Assembly (NCBI RefSeq): GCF_014284335.1
Contig: NZ_JACOGF010000009.1
Span: 186,001 to 250,000 of the forward strand
Direction: 5' to 3'
DNA length: 64,000 bases
Origin: Undibacterium hunanense
GTDB lineage: Bacteria > Pseudomonadota > Gammaproteobacteria > Burkholderiales > Burkholderiaceae_D
Shown: positions 37,942 through 46,978 of the stretch, in pieces
How positions within the stretch are numbered: the first letter of the stretch is position 1
How the letters are laid out: every line of letters starts with the position of its first letter
The notes under the pieces: generated by a model
Database searches by the model: none
What the model was told of the DNA's origin: nothing
What the model saw: the letters and a program-made list of their open reading frames with translations, nothing else
Program-made: the position numbers and the translations under genes

Positions 37942-39546
37942 ATGAATCCCATGAAAAATCTCTCTGTCAATTTTAGTTTGAACAGTATCCTGCTCGTGCT
38001 TGTCGCAATCATTCTTTCCCAGGGCGTGATAGGCATGTATGTCGTTAAACAGTCGAACTTTTCGACTGCATTGGTCCATGAAATTTCTCAGCGCATCATC
38101 ATGATCAATGATTCTTACAAGGACACCACCAGAGCTCGTTCTGCAATGACACGGGTGTATGCATCGGCCAAAGAGAATGATGCGGGCACGGATAAAGACG
38201 CTGCAATAAAAGGAGCAAAAAATTCTTTGTCGAAGGCAGAAACGATGTTGAAGAATTTTGAAAATCTGCCCGCTTATCAGAATGAAGATGCCACGCTGAA
38301 AGCAGACTTGCTGAAGGCTGGTGGGCGATTGATCAAATCAATCGAAGATGCCTGCAAAACCCTGGAGAAACAGGATTACGACAATTACAGTGCCATCAAT
38401 AAAGATAAATTAACTTCACAAGGCGCAGAGTTTTCATCGTTGCTGGAAAAGTTTCAATCGAATGCAGACAAGCAGGTTCAATCCATCATGGAAGCGCGTG
38501 AACTTGAATATCAAACGACCGTGAAAGTCTGTGTGCTGGCGATGATTGCCGCCTTGCTGATTGCCGTCGCCGTACATCTTGCTACCAAGAAAATCATCCT
38601 GAAACCCCTGAATCATGCAGTTCAATTGCTTGATCAGGTAGCCAAAGGGGATCTGACTGCCGACATAAAAGTAGACAGCAATAATGAAATTGGCCAGTTG
38701 ATTGCCGCCATAGAGAGCATGCGCAAGGATTTATCCAGGACGGTAGGCCAGGTCAGGATCGTTGCAGAATCGATTCATGTGAGCTCGCAAGAAATTGCTG
38801 CTGGAAATATGGATTTATCGTCAAGAACTGAAAGCCAGGCAAGCTCCCTGGAGGAGACTTCGGCTTCCATGGAAGAACTGACCAGCGTGGTGGCAAATAA
38901 TGCAGCCAATTCCAAAGATGCCAAAAAATTTGTGGAAAGTTCCGTGCAGGTTGCTGCCCGTGGTGGTGAGGTAATGGAACAGGTCATGAGTACCATGAAT
39001 GATATCAACACGGCGTCCGGCAAGATTGTAGAGATCATCAGTGTGATTGATGGCATCGCCTTTCAGACCAATATTCTTTCTCTGAATGCAGCGGTTGAGG
39101 CTGCGCGTGCCGGCGAACAGGGCAGGGGCTTTGCCGTCGTCGCTTCAGAGGTGCGCAATCTGGCCCAGCGATCAGCATCAGCAGCCAGGGAAATAAAAAG
39201 CCTGATTGACAGCACGGTGTCCAGGGTTGATGCAGGTGCCAAATTGGTCGAACAGGCTGGTAGCACGATTGGTGAGCTTGTATCCAGCGTCAGGCGGGTG
39301 TCTGAAATTGTGAATGAAATTTCGAATGCAAGTCAGGAACAGGCTGAAGGTATTCATCAGGTCAATATTGCCATTGTACAAATGGATGAAGTAACGCAAC
39401 AGAATGTGGCTCTGGTTGAAGAAGCTGCGGCGGCAACCCAGTCACTGAATGATCAGGCCAGCGCGCTTTCCAGCACCATGAGTACCTTCAAGATCAGTGC
39501 TTCTTCTGTTCACCATGCATCCTCCCTGACCAGAAGAGCAGCATAA
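37942..39546 (+). CDS. methyl-accepting chemotaxis protein
   Basis: 534 residues. An N-terminal membrane span (about 13-34) and a second at about 190-212 enclose a periplasmic four-helix-bundle sensor of about 150 residues. A HAMP segment follows ([23 protein letters not shown]), then the signalling domain with the hairpin tip [40 protein letters not shown] (about 362-401). Methylation-helix pairs such as [14 protein letters not shown] are present. It detects a ligand and signals to CheA. No che genes are nearby, so it is an orphan receptor; the ligand is unknown. An internal ATG three codons in is an alternative start. Confidence 0.95.
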   Translation: MNPMKNLSVNFSLNSILLVLVAIILSQGVIGMYVVKQSNFSTALVHEISQRIIMINDSYKDTTRARSAMTRVYASAKENDAGTDKDAAIKGAKNSLSKAETMLKNFENLPAYQNEDATLKADLLKAGGRLIKSIEDACKTLEKQDYDNYSAINKDKLTSQGAEFSSLLEKFQSNADKQVQSIMEARELEYQTTVKVCVLAMIAALLIAVAVHLATKKIILKPLNHAVQLLDQVAKGDLTADIKVDSNNEIGQLIAAIESMRKDLSRTVGQVRIVAESIHVSSQEIAAGNMDLSSRTESQASSLEETSASMEELTSVVANNAANSKDAKKFVESSVQVAARGGEVMEQVMSTMNDINTASGKIVEIISVIDGIAFQTNILSLNAAVEAARAGEQGRGFAVVASEVRNLAQRSASAAREIKSLIDSTVSRVDAGAKLVEQAGSTIGELVSSVRRVSEIVNEISNASQEQAEGIHQVNIAIVQMDEVTQQNVALVEEAAAATQSLNDQASALSSTMSTFKISASSVHHASSLTRRAA

Positions 39547-39732
39547 GGAAACAGGTAAACTGTCGCCGGGCTTGAACCGCGCAGAGTCTGTCGATGAGCA
39601 ATGCAGTATATTGGCGGTTTGGGCGAAAACAGGCGGGCCTGGCCTGCCGGATGAACTCGCCCGAAAAGATCAGTTTTTGCTGATTTCACTCATTTCATCA
39701 ATAAATACACAGACAAACGGAGCGTAGTACAT

Positions 39733-40284
39733 ATGGTGGGGCAGATACTTGGTGTCATAGGCTGGTCGGGCAGTGGCAAGACCAGCTTGCTGGAATATCT
39801 GGTAAAGGAATTGTCAGCGGCTGGCAAACAGATCAATATCGTCAAGCATAGCCATCACGACATCATCATTGAACCACCCCACAAGGACAGTGCCAGGCTG
39901 CGTCTGGCCGGTGCCGCCGAAGTATTGCTGGCTTCGCCATACCGTTATGTCATCACACGCGAGCTGCGCGAAGAAGCTGAGCCGCCGCTCAGTGATTTGT
40001 TGCTGCGCATGTCGCCAGCCGATCTGACCCTGGTGGAAGGGTATAAATGGGAAGCTATCCCCAAGCTGGAAGTGCATCGCCCCACGCTTGGCAAACCAGC
40101 CATCTATCCGCATGATGCCTGTATTCTGGCGGTAGCGTCCGATATTCCGGCACCAACCAATCTGCGGGCAGGGCTGGCATGGCTGGATTTGAACCAGCCC
40201 CAACAGGTGCTGGAGTGGTTGCTTGCTGCGATGCAGAACAGTTTATTGAAAAAAAACGCAAGCGGCCCTAAAGAATCCCTCTAA
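39733..40284 (+). CDS. mobB: molybdopterin-guanine dinucleotide biosynthesis adaptor protein
   Basis: 183 residues with an N-terminal Walker A motif [14 protein letters not shown] (about 9-22) and the MobB-type IVKHSHHDI segment that follows. [19 protein letters not shown] (about 102-120) is the typical MobB continuation. The protein is a GTP-binding partner of MobA in molybdenum cofactor guanylation. No other mob or moa gene is in the window. It is 40 bp upstream of the YjfB-like gene. Confidence 0.9.
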   Translation: MVGQILGVIGWSGSGKTSLLEYLVKELSAAGKQINIVKHSHHDIIIEPPHKDSARLRLAGAAEVLLASPYRYVITRELREEAEPPLSDLLLRMSPADLTLVEGYKWEAIPKLEVHRPTLGKPAIYPHDACILAVASDIPAPTNLRAGLAWLDLNQPQQVLEWLLAAMQNSLLKKNASGPKESL

Positions 40285-40324
40285 AGCTGTCGTTACTGTA
40301 TGTAGACAGATAAGGAGAATTGTC

Positions 40325-40525
40325 ATGGATGTAACTGGTATAGCTAATTTGGCAACAACGCTGGCGGATGTCGGTACAAGCCAGGCGGTGAGTATTGCCG
40401 TATTGAAAAAAGCAAATGACATTACTGCCGAAAGTGCAACTGCGCTGATCGAAGCGGTGCCTGACAACAAGTCTGTTGCCAACTTGCCACCCAATCTGGG
40501 TCGCAACATCAACACGACTGCATGA
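40325..40525 (+). CDS. YjfB-family putative motility protein
   Basis: 66 residues with a strong AAGGAG site before the ATG. The sequence (MDVTGIANLATTLAD.., VLKKANDITAESATALIEAVP) fits the small YjfB family found in flagellated bacteria and often placed in flagellar regulons. It is soluble and helical with no signal peptide. It lies alone between mobB and the hemerythrin gene. Function is unproven. Confidence 0.75.
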   Translation: MDVTGIANLATTLADVGTSQAVSIAVLKKANDITAESATALIEAVPDNKSVANLPPNLGRNINTTA

Positions 40526-40701
40526 AGCTGGAGTAATCAGGCTTAGGTAATTAGTTTTTTTGTCGGATGTGTTTGAATCAAGAGGCGCGCCATAGGCGCG
40601 CTTTGTTTTTGGCGGGTCTTTGGTGGATATGCTGATATGGCGCAAGCAAGCCCGGCGCTGATCGGCGATAATTCTGACCAACATTGATTTCAGGAAAAAG
40701 C

Positions 40702-41160
40702 ATGGAGCAAAATTCTTGGGGCTGGTCCGACCGCCTCAGCCTCAGTTATGAACCTATGGACGAGACACACAAAGAATTCGTGGAATTATGTGCTGCCCTG
40801 TCCGAAGATAATCCAGATACCTTCCTGAACCGGCTGGATGCACTCATCGTGCATTCCATTGCCCATTTCGAGCAAGAAAACCGCTGGATGGAAGAAACAG
40901 CCTTTCCGCCTGTCGGCTGCCACAGGCAGGAACATGATGCCGTGCTGGAAGTCATGCAGGAAGTCAGGCGTCGTGTTGCGCTCGGCGAAACAGACCTGGC
41001 GGCCCGCCTGGCAGAAGAGTTGCCATTATGGTTTGAACATCATGTCGATACCATGGACAATATGCTGGCGCGTTTTATGGCCGCAGGGCAAGCCAATCAG
41101 CTAACTGAGCAGCTATCTGAACAGCAAACGGATCAGCAGGGACAGACTCAACCCGCCTGA
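40702..41160 (+). CDS. bacteriohemerythrin
   Basis: 152 residues from the ATG that follows CAGGAAAAAGC. An earlier TTG frame start at 40684 is less likely. The hemerythrin ligand set is complete: MDETHKEF, HSIAHFEQENRWMEE (His and Glu), CHRQEH, and EHHVDTMDN (His and Asp). It binds a di-iron centre and reversibly O2, serving as an oxygen carrier, store or sensor in the cytoplasm. The C-terminal 20 residues are Gln-rich and outside the domain. The 3' end overlaps the convergent S4 gene by 13 bp. Confidence 0.92.
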   Translation: MEQNSWGWSDRLSLSYEPMDETHKEFVELCAALSEDNPDTFLNRLDALIVHSIAHFEQENRWMEETAFPPVGCHRQEHDAVLEVMQEVRRRVALGETDLAARLAEELPLWFEHHVDTMDNMLARFMAAGQANQLTEQLSEQQTDQQGQTQPA

Positions 41161-41366
41161 ACCCGGATTTCAATATCGCCAAGGCTGACCAGTTGACCCG
41201 CACGGATCTTGGCAGTCTTGCGCAGTTCTTGCTCACCGTCAACACTGACGTCACCACTGGCAACAATCGCCTTGCCGGCACCACCGCTTTCGCACAGACC
41301 GACCAGCTTCAGTAACTGGTTCAACTCTACATATTCGCCTTCGAGGCTAAAACTCAGTTTTTGCAT
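41148..41366 (-). CDS. small S4-domain RNA-binding protein (YbcJ-like)
   Basis: 72 residues that form one S4-type RNA-binding fold: EYVELNQLLKLVGLCESGGAGKAIVASGDVSVDGEQELRKTAKIRAGQLV covers the usual helix pair and the V-x-V-x-G-E strand-turn. It is the size and layout of YbcJ. It probably binds structured RNA. It converges on the hemerythrin gene. Confidence 0.88.
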   Translation of the reverse strand: MQKLSFSLEGEYVELNQLLKLVGLCESGGAGKAIVASGDVSVDGEQELRKTAKIRAGQLVSLGDIEIRVQAG

Positions 41367-41412
41367 AATAATTCCTACGAATGGTAGTAAAAAGGGGCGC
41401 AGCTTACACTAT

Positions 41413-41688
41413 TTATGCAGACGCGTTGAGTCTCGCTGTTGCTTTCTTTAGCCAGATGCGCAGTTGTGCCGTCAGATCCGCCTGGCTAAAGGAGCAGCTT
41501 TCTTCAGTGAACAGGCTGCTGGCTTCCATCCTGCCCAGCAAATTTTCCATCACTTCTGCAAATTGGGGTGGCAAGGCTGCGAGTAAATCCGTTTGTGTAC
41601 GCCAGAGCTGGCAAAATTGGCGGATATTGATACGTTCCTCAGACAAATCCGTAATACTGCTACCCAATTGCTCGATGATGTTAAACAT
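41413..41688 (-). CDS. hypothetical protein, 91 aa
   Basis: A small, soluble, mostly helical protein (MFNIIEQLGSSITDLSEERINI...) with a C-terminal LRIWLKKATARLNASA helix. No motif or family is recognised. It follows the S4 gene's orientation and sits 46 bp upstream of its start, so the two may be co-transcribed. There is no strong ribosome binding site. Coding character is plausible but not certain. Confidence 0.55.
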   Translation of the reverse strand: MFNIIEQLGSSITDLSEERINIRQFCQLWRTQTDLLAALPPQFAEVMENLLGRMEASSLFTEESCSFSQADLTAQLRIWLKKATARLNASA

Positions 41689-41905
41689 AAAGAAAGTTTT
41701 TCTTGAAAAAAAGTAATAAGATAGTACGATATTTGAACTATGGCTTGAATCCAGACAAACCAGTTTCCCGTATATTGTGATGCAGATCTGTTTTTATGAA
41801 AATTTTTTCAGAGATTTTTGTAAGTTTGCCGTTTCTGCTCCGACTACAGGCTGTAGTTCTTAATTTTTCCCGCTGTGGGATGTTTTACTTTTTCAGGAGA
41901 AGACA

Positions 41906-42160
41906 ATGAATAACAAGGCAATGGTTGCAGTAGCACTGGCTGGTTTGCTTGGCTCAAGCGTAGCAATGGCTGCAGAGCCAGTAAAAACAGAAAAATGCTT
42001 TGGTATTGCAAAAGCAGGTCAAAATGACTGCGCGACCAAATCCGGTTCTCACTCTTGCGCTGGTCAGGGCAAAAAGGACAACGACCCTGCAGAATGGAAA
42101 AAAGTACCATCCGGTACCTGCGAAAAAATGGGCGGCAAACTGGACGCACCTAAATCTTAA
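41906..42160 (+). CDS. bufA1: bufferin-type metallophore precursor (DUF2282, BufA1-like)
   Basis: 84 residues with GGAGAAG before the start. The signal peptide ([22 protein letters not shown], cleavage about residue 22-23) directs export to the periplasm. The mature part carries four cysteines at 31, 42, 51 and 72 and the DUF2282 core [14 protein letters not shown]. In bufferins, known from recent work on Caulobacter and others, cysteines are turned into thiooxazoles by a DUF692 (MNIO) enzyme and the peptide binds copper. The matching enzyme, partner and DoxX genes follow in order. The name is by homology. Which cysteines are modified here is unknown. Confidence 0.88.
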   Translation: MNNKAMVAVALAGLLGSSVAMAAEPVKTEKCFGIAKAGQNDCATKSGSHSCAGQGKKDNDPAEWKKVPSGTCEKMGGKLDAPKS

Positions 42161-42196
42161 TGCGCTTGATGGCTGGTTTTTTGACGGGCGGGAATA

Positions 42197-43090
42197 ATGT
42201 TGACTGACATTGCCCGTTCACATGCCATACCCAATTCCACGCCCACCCTGCAAGGGGTGGGCGTGGGTTTACGTAGCCTGCACTATCGTGATTTTCTGAA
42301 TGCGCCTGTAGACATCGACTGGCTGGAAGTGCATTCAGAAAATTATTTTGGTGACGGCGGCTATGATCTGCATGTATTGCAGACACTGCGCCGTGATTAC
42401 CCGCTAAGCCTGCATGGTGTCGGTTTGGGCCTGGGCTCAGCCCAGGGATTTTCCGCAGCCCATATGGATAAACTCAAGCGCCTGGTCGAACGCATCGAAC
42501 CGGGGCTGGTGTCCGAACATTTATGCTGGGGCGCCATCGCCGGGCAGCACCTGAATGACCTCCTGCCTTTGCCACTGATGCAAAGCGCGCTCGATCTGGT
42601 ATGTGAACGTGTTGATCAGCTACAGATGCTGTTGCAGCGTCAGATACTGATAGAGAATGTATCGACCTATGTACGTTTTGCCCGCGACGATATGTCCGAG
42701 GCTGAATTTTTAGCTGCACTGGTCAGTCGCACCGGCTGCGGTGTATTGCTGGATATTAATAACCTGTATGTGAATCAATCCAATCATGGCGAAAGCGCAC
42801 GGGATGCCTTGCGCATCATGGCGACATTGCCGCCAGGCGCGATCGGTGAAATCCATCTGGCGGGACATTTGCAGACCGATATCTGCCTGGTTGATGACCA
42901 TGGCAGTCAGGTTGGCAGCCCGGTCTGGGATTTGTATGAACAGGCCTGTCAGTTGCTGCCTGCCGATATTCCCGTATTGATAGAATGGGACACGGCAATC
43001 CCTGCCTTGCCGGTATTGCTGGACGAGGCGGCCAAGGCTGGCGAAATACGGCATCGCTACCGTCATTCCATGGAACTGGCGGCATCATGA
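42197..43090 (+). CDS. bufB: MNIO (DUF692) peptide-modifying enzyme, BufB-like
   Basis: 297 residues of the DUF692 multinuclear non-heme iron oxidase family, a TIM barrel. Metal-site motifs are [10 protein letters not shown] (about 40-49), [10 protein letters not shown] (about 72-81), SEHLCW (about 108-113), [10 protein letters not shown] (about 154-163), [10 protein letters not shown] (about 185-194), GEIHLAGH (about 217-224) and VLIEWDT (about 263-269). It oxidises cysteines of the precursor encoded 36 bp upstream. Codons 14-24 contain a 12-bp perfect hairpin. The stop is followed by an 11-bp tandem duplication at the junction with bufC. Confidence 0.93.
   Translation: MLTDIARSHAIPNSTPTLQGVGVGLRSLHYRDFLNAPVDIDWLEVHSENYFGDGGYDLHVLQTLRRDYPLSLHGVGLGLGSAQGFSAAHMDKLKRLVERIEPGLVSEHLCWGAIAGQHLNDLLPLPLMQSALDLVCERVDQLQMLLQRQILIENVSTYVRFARDDMSEAEFLAALVSRTGCGVLLDINNLYVNQSNHGESARDALRIMATLPPGAIGEIHLAGHLQTDICLVDDHGSQVGSPVWDLYEQACQLLPADIPVLIEWDTAIPALPVLLDEAAKAGEIRHRYRHSMELAAS
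42237..42266 (+). promoter_or_regulatory. strong RNA hairpin in the first codons of bufB
   Basis: CCACGCCCACCC (42237-42248) pairs perfectly with GGGTGGGCGTGG (42255-42266) across the 6-nt loop TGCAAG. There is no T run after it, so it is not a standard terminator. It could block RNA degradation behind bufA1 or slow ribosomes on bufB. Confidence 0.7.
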
Positions 43091-43103
43091 GTGCATCATG
43101 AGT
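43082..43103 (+). repeat. tandem 11-bp duplication at the bufB-bufC junction
   Basis: GCATCATGAGT occurs twice in a row (43082-43092 and 43093-43103). The first copy holds the bufB stop overlapped by an ATG that is followed by a stop after four codons. The second copy holds the true bufC start. Confidence 0.85.
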
Positions 43104-43895
43104 ACATCATCACTTGCGCAGATACAGCAGCAATTTGCCACTGCCTTGTTGCAGCCCGAAACGGCTATGGATGCCGGCAAGCTGTTTGCTGCCCACCCAG
43201 CGCAGGATGATCGTCTGGCTCTGTATCGTGGCAACCTGACTGCCATCTGGACCGCCGCCTTGCGCAACGCCTATCCGGTATTGCATGCACTGGTTGGCGA
43301 AGACTATTTTGCGCAAATGGCACGCAGTTTCGGGCGCAGTTTTCCTTCTGAATCTGGTGACCTGAATGATTTTGGCGCGCACCTGCCAGCGTTCCTGAGG
43401 CAGACACCAGATGCAGCCGATTACCCTTATTTTCCCGACGTGGCTGCGCTGGAATGGCACATCCATCGCGCTTACTACGCGGCAGATGCAGACATCTTGA
43501 GCCTGCCGGCACTGGTGCAACTGGTGGGTGAAACCGGCCAGGATTTGCAGCAAGCCCGTTTCGATTTGCATCCGGCTTTTGGTCTGCATGCATCAGACTG
43601 GGCGACATTTGCAATTTGGCTTGCTCATCAACCGGGAACACAGACTGGCTTTCCTGAACAGATCCGGCACAGCAGCCACGGACTGATCTCGCGCACGCTG
43701 TGGTCGGTAGAGCTGACAGATATCCCGCAGCCAGCATACCTGGCTTTGCAGGCCCTGCAGGCAGGCGCAAGCTTATCCGAAGCACTGGAAACAGCCGTCA
43801 ATGCAGACTGTGATTTTGATATCAACAGTAATCTGCAAGCCTGGTTTCATGCAGGCTTGTTTACCGGGGTCAGATTTTCTGACGATAGCCTGTAA
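43098..43895 (+). CDS. bufC: DUF2063 partner of the MNIO enzyme, BufC-like
   Basis: 265 residues. The N-terminal DUF2063 domain (about residues 5-95) has IQQQFATALL, RLALYRGNLTAIWTAALRNAYPVLHALVGEDYFAQMARSF and LNDFGAHLPAFL. A second helical half follows. Proteins of this kind bind the precursor and the DUF692 enzyme and present the substrate. It starts 7 bp after the bufB stop, so translation is probably coupled. Cytoplasmic, no signal peptide. Confidence 0.92.
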   Translation: MSTSSLAQIQQQFATALLQPETAMDAGKLFAAHPAQDDRLALYRGNLTAIWTAALRNAYPVLHALVGEDYFAQMARSFGRSFPSESGDLNDFGAHLPAFLRQTPDAADYPYFPDVAALEWHIHRAYYAADADILSLPALVQLVGETGQDLQQARFDLHPAFGLHASDWATFAIWLAHQPGTQTGFPEQIRHSSHGLISRTLWSVELTDIPQPAYLALQALQAGASLSEALETAVNADCDFDINSNLQAWFHAGLFTGVRFSDDSL

Positions 43896-43949
43896 GGATA
43901 CGGTTGCTGGTCTGACTAAGTTGCAGGAGTTTAAAACTGGAGAATCTCA

Positions 43950-44411
43950 ATGTACATCCTGCAATACGTTCATACTTTAAGCCGCCGTTTTGACCAGAAT
44001 CTGAATATCTGGGCCGGTTCGGTTCTATGCCTGGCACTCAGAATTTATGTGGGCTGGCAATTCTTTAAAGCCGGCATGGTCAAAGTGTCTGACTGGTCTG
44101 CCACGCTATCTTTGTTCCAGGAAGAATACATGGTCCCCGTCATCCCGCCTGAACTGGCTGCCTGGATGGGGGCAGGGGGCGAGTTGATTTTGCCTGTGCT
44201 GCTGGTCGTCGGCATCTTCAGCCGCCCAGCAGCACTTGCCCTGTTTGCCGTCAACGCCATGGCTGTGATTTCTTACCCTGCTTTGTTCATGCTCGAATGC
44301 CCGGCAGCTATCAACGCCCATTTTTACTGGGGCATCCTGTTGCTGGTACTCGTCAGTTTTGGTCCGGGTAAATTTTCTGTGGATGAGTGGTTGGGTAAGC
44401 GGGGGAATTGA
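43950..44411 (+). CDS. bufD: DoxX-family membrane protein, BufD-like
   Basis: 153 residues with four transmembrane helices (about 22-42, 72-92, 96-116 and 122-140). The DoxX signature LALRIYVGWQFFKAGMVKVSDW is near the N-terminus. A DoxX gene often ends bufferin clusters and may serve in metal or redox handling at the inner membrane. It starts 54 bp after bufC and is the last gene before the AT-rich island. Confidence 0.9.
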   Translation: MYILQYVHTLSRRFDQNLNIWAGSVLCLALRIYVGWQFFKAGMVKVSDWSATLSLFQEEYMVPVIPPELAAWMGAGGELILPVLLVVGIFSRPAALALFAVNAMAVISYPALFMLECPAAINAHFYWGILLLVLVSFGPGKFSVDEWLGKRGN

Positions 44412-44532
44412 ATTTGCTGATGACGTAGGCAAGTATCGATATCGCGCTGAGTTTGTGGGAGGGGTGGGCGCGTAAGCTTATACGAGATGTTTATGTAGGC
44501 GAAGGTTTTGATGTGTCGAATATAAACCGTGC

Positions 44533-44775
44533 CTACCAGAATTTCCATCTTGGTTTTGCCGGAATCCATACGCCAGTCCAGAGATCAAAATGGTCGAATT
44601 TTCCCAAGAATTCTCTGACATTTTTTTCGCCAACGACGTCAATGAGTTTCGTTGGAATGGAAATTCCCCAGCTTGAACTGTCAATAGAGAAAATTTCGCA
44701 TTCTAATGCGATGTTTCCAAGCGCAGACTCAATATCGCTAGCTACCCTGGCTCTTACAATGACCTGGATACCCAT
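44533..44775 (-). CDS. unknown protein coupled to the upstream gene, 80 aa
   Basis: Starts MGIQVIVRARVASDIESALGN; its ATG shares bases with the upstream TAA (TAATG), so the two genes are translationally coupled. It has alternating beta and helix character and a hydrophobic, Trp-rich C-terminus (WTGVWIPAKPRWKFW). No signal peptide and no family recognised. It lies in an AT-rich region. Confidence 0.55.
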   Translation of the reverse strand: MGIQVIVRARVASDIESALGNIALECEIFSIDSSSWGISIPTKLIDVVGEKNVREFLGKFDHFDLWTGVWIPAKPRWKFW

Positions 44776-45035
44776 TATCGTTTGAACTCCACCGTACAAA
44801 GTGCAGCAAGAGCCAGAATAATTTCATTAATTGCCAAATCGGATATCGACTGCCCCCTGATGTCATAAATGATACGACATGATTTCATGTGAGGTGGCAA
44901 ATGCTTGGCACCGAAAGCGATGCGTGCCTTGTTGTATTGAACACTTAAATTAATTGCGTCCTGGTTTTCAAGATTGTGGTTGGCTAGGAGCACATATTCG
45001 TTTTTTGAGAGATCGATAAATTCAGGTGTGAACAT
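44775..45035 (-). CDS. unknown protein, first of a coupled pair, 86 aa
   Basis: A small protein (MFTPEFIDLSKNEYVLLANHN...) with a central basic segment and a helical C-terminal half SDLAINEIILALAALCTVEFK. No known domain. Its stop overlaps the start of the next gene, so they form a two-gene unit downstream of the HNH nuclease on the same strand. A pairing of the toxin-antitoxin or effector-immunity kind is possible but not shown. Confidence 0.55.
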   Translation of the reverse strand: MFTPEFIDLSKNEYVLLANHNLENQDAINLSVQYNKARIAFGAKHLPPHMKSCRIIYDIRGQSISDLAINEIILALAALCTVEFKR

Positions 45036-45122
45036 ATAGGTTAACTTGTCAAACTAGATTTGTTTGTGTTGGCGCGAATGGGGAGGTTCCTTATCGTTGT
45101 CAGTGAGCGTGGATATAAATAG

Positions 45123-45935
45123 TTACGTAATATTGCCCAATTTTGGAAATGCGCGACGTTCAATGAGATATCTCTCCGACGGTTGTAAGTCACTCCGTAC
45201 TGGTATTTTCACTGACTTTCCGTGGAGATCGCTTGTGAGAAATTTGTCTGTCGCAGACAAATTCCGATTATTGTTTAAAGGGTGATATTCGATTTGAAAT
45301 GACTCATTTAAAGTAATACGGCCTGAATCAAACAATCGATGGTGCAAAGCGCAAAGAAGAAGACCATTTTTTGGATCCATTCTTTGGTCAGAATTTGCCT
45401 TTTCCCATGGAATTATGTGTGCAGCATCTAAAGCTTCCATTTGAGAAAATTGACAAAATGCGCACTGGTAGTTGTACGCTTTTAGCAAAACGGTTCGAAA
45501 TATGCTCTGCGCAATCCCACGCACTTTGACTTTGATGTAAATCTGTTCGCGACATTTTGGATCGTTATATATTTGCAGAGCAAGTGATTCAGGGGTATCG
45601 ATTATACTGAATTCGTTGTATGGATTTATAACGCTCGACCACTGAAAATTAAAAACAGACTGAATGCCAGACTGCAAGTCGGAGATGTCCCATGCTATGA
45701 ACCCGTTACCAGGCACGTGGGATTTTTTTCCTACAACGAGTATGGTTAATGGTGGTAGGCGATTCGTAAGGCAGTAGTCCTGTATTGGACTTAAAGCATA
45801 TCCGACCGACAACGGATTTGTATCAATCAAAGGAGCGACGTCTTCGTAAGTAACGGTTTCACCATGTTTTGCAGCTTCGATTAAAATTGGCCAGACGATG
45901 CCAGCAGCATAAAACCAGTTCTTTTTTTGTTGCAT
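45123..45935 (-). CDS. HNH endonuclease
   Basis: 270 residues with AAGGAG before the start. The C-terminal half holds an HNH site: the zinc-type pair CAFC (about residues 160-163), the first histidine in LDAAHIIPWEK (about 171-181), and the N and H residues in KNGLLLCALHHRLFD (about 191-205). The N-terminal 110 residues (YAAGIVWPILIEAAKHGETVTYEDVAPLI...) form a separate helical domain that could recognise the target. Such fusions occur in modification-dependent restriction and other defence nucleases. No methylase is adjacent. The gene is AT-rich compared with its neighbours, which suggests transfer. Confidence 0.85.
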   Translation of the reverse strand: MQQKKNWFYAAGIVWPILIEAAKHGETVTYEDVAPLIDTNPLSVGYALSPIQDYCLTNRLPPLTILVVGKKSHVPGNGFIAWDISDLQSGIQSVFNFQWSSVINPYNEFSIIDTPESLALQIYNDPKCREQIYIKVKVRGIAQSIFRTVLLKAYNYQCAFCQFSQMEALDAAHIIPWEKANSDQRMDPKNGLLLCALHHRLFDSGRITLNESFQIEYHPLNNNRNLSATDKFLTSDLHGKSVKIPVRSDLQPSERYLIERRAFPKLGNIT

Positions 45936-46444
45936 AGCAAAACTCCTTCAATAATTATCTGTCTAAGAGTATTAAGATAATTGCAGACCTAGTTAATACA
46001 TAGCCGGCTATCTCAATTGGGCTCAAAACCCATAGTTGTGCAGAGACTGATAAAGCCAAAACATATCAAGGAAAAACATAATGGCGTTTTTAATGGTGTT
46101 ATAGTAATTGTTGAAAATTTGCGAAGATGAATGGAGAAATGAAGATCATTGCCTTGTCGCTAAAGTAGATCCACAGTAAAAAATCACACTCCTCCTAGAG
46201 TAAGTGTAAGGCGATAATAGATGGGCATGAATTTCAAATGTTTATGGTTACAACGAGGCGCTAGTTACATCGGTTGGCGAGGTAACTACTAAATTCAGAG
46301 ATTCAATTTTTGAAGAGCAATGTAGACGATATCGTTGGAAAATTTGTTTAGCCTAAACCGATCTAGATTAAATGCATACCTATTTTACTAATTCAATAGA
46401 TCCACATGTCAAAGTATTTGGCATGTGGAAATAAATGTTTAATG
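45936..46444. other. 509-bp AT-rich stretch without a gene
   Basis: No convincing open frame on either strand. Base composition is markedly AT-rich compared with the buf cluster and the lipase. It separates the HNH nuclease from the membrane-anchored protein. Confidence 0.5.
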
Positions 46445-46963
46445 CTACATAGGGCCAATTTCAAGCATTTCCGCATGCGCTGCTTTTACATTCTTATTGA
46501 AAATATGTTGAAGGGCAATAAGTTCGTCATAGGTGCCGGTTCCTGTGGTCATCATTTTCTCGAAGTACGTCGGAATTTTTTCTGCACTTTTTTTTACATC
46601 AGCCCCAGTTTTAATTGCGAAAAGACTCATTCGATCAATAGCGAGAATAAGTTCCGATATACTCATATTGAGCTTGTAGCGCTCGTCTGTAAGCTCGCTT
46701 TTGAGGGCAGTTATCCGGTCACACTCCTTCTCTTGCTCAGTAATAAAAAACAGAATTGACATATACCTGTCTGTGGCAAACGTAAATTCTTGGCATTTGT
46801 CATAGAAATTGTCGGCCCATTTGACCTTGAATTCTGATGAGCGTGCTAGTTCACTTTTTTGTTTTTCTATGCGTGTTGTAATAAGAAAGCCTATCCATAT
46901 TAGCGCTATGGGGATTGCTAATTTTGCGATTGCATCTACTAAGTCTTTGGTCATGGAGTCCAT
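46445..46963 (-). CDS. membrane-anchored helical protein of unknown function
   Basis: 172 residues from MDSMTKDLVDAIAK, chosen because AAAGG lies 7 bp upstream; an ATG at 46978 is an alternative. One transmembrane helix at about residues 13-32 (AIAKLAIPIALIWIGFLITT) is followed by a basic stop-transfer segment and a long cytoplasmic helical domain with a conserved-looking EFKVKWADNFYDKCQEF. No family is recognised. One-span proteins with helical tails are common beside defence nucleases, but no role can be assigned. Confidence 0.65.
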   Translation of the reverse strand: MDSMTKDLVDAIAKLAIPIALIWIGFLITTRIEKQKSELARSSEFKVKWADNFYDKCQEFTFATDRYMSILFFITEQEKECDRITALKSELTDERYKLNMSISELILAIDRMSLFAIKTGADVKKSAEKIPTYFEKMMTTGTGTYDELIALQHIFNKNVKAAHAEMLEIGPM

Positions 46964-46978
46964 TAAAGTGCCTTTCAT

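Noticed and set aside
46406..46759. Plus-strand frame of 117 codons in the AT-rich island
   Set aside because: It overlaps the minus-strand membrane-anchored protein, has a poor start and is Cys/Phe-rich in the way random AT-rich frames are.
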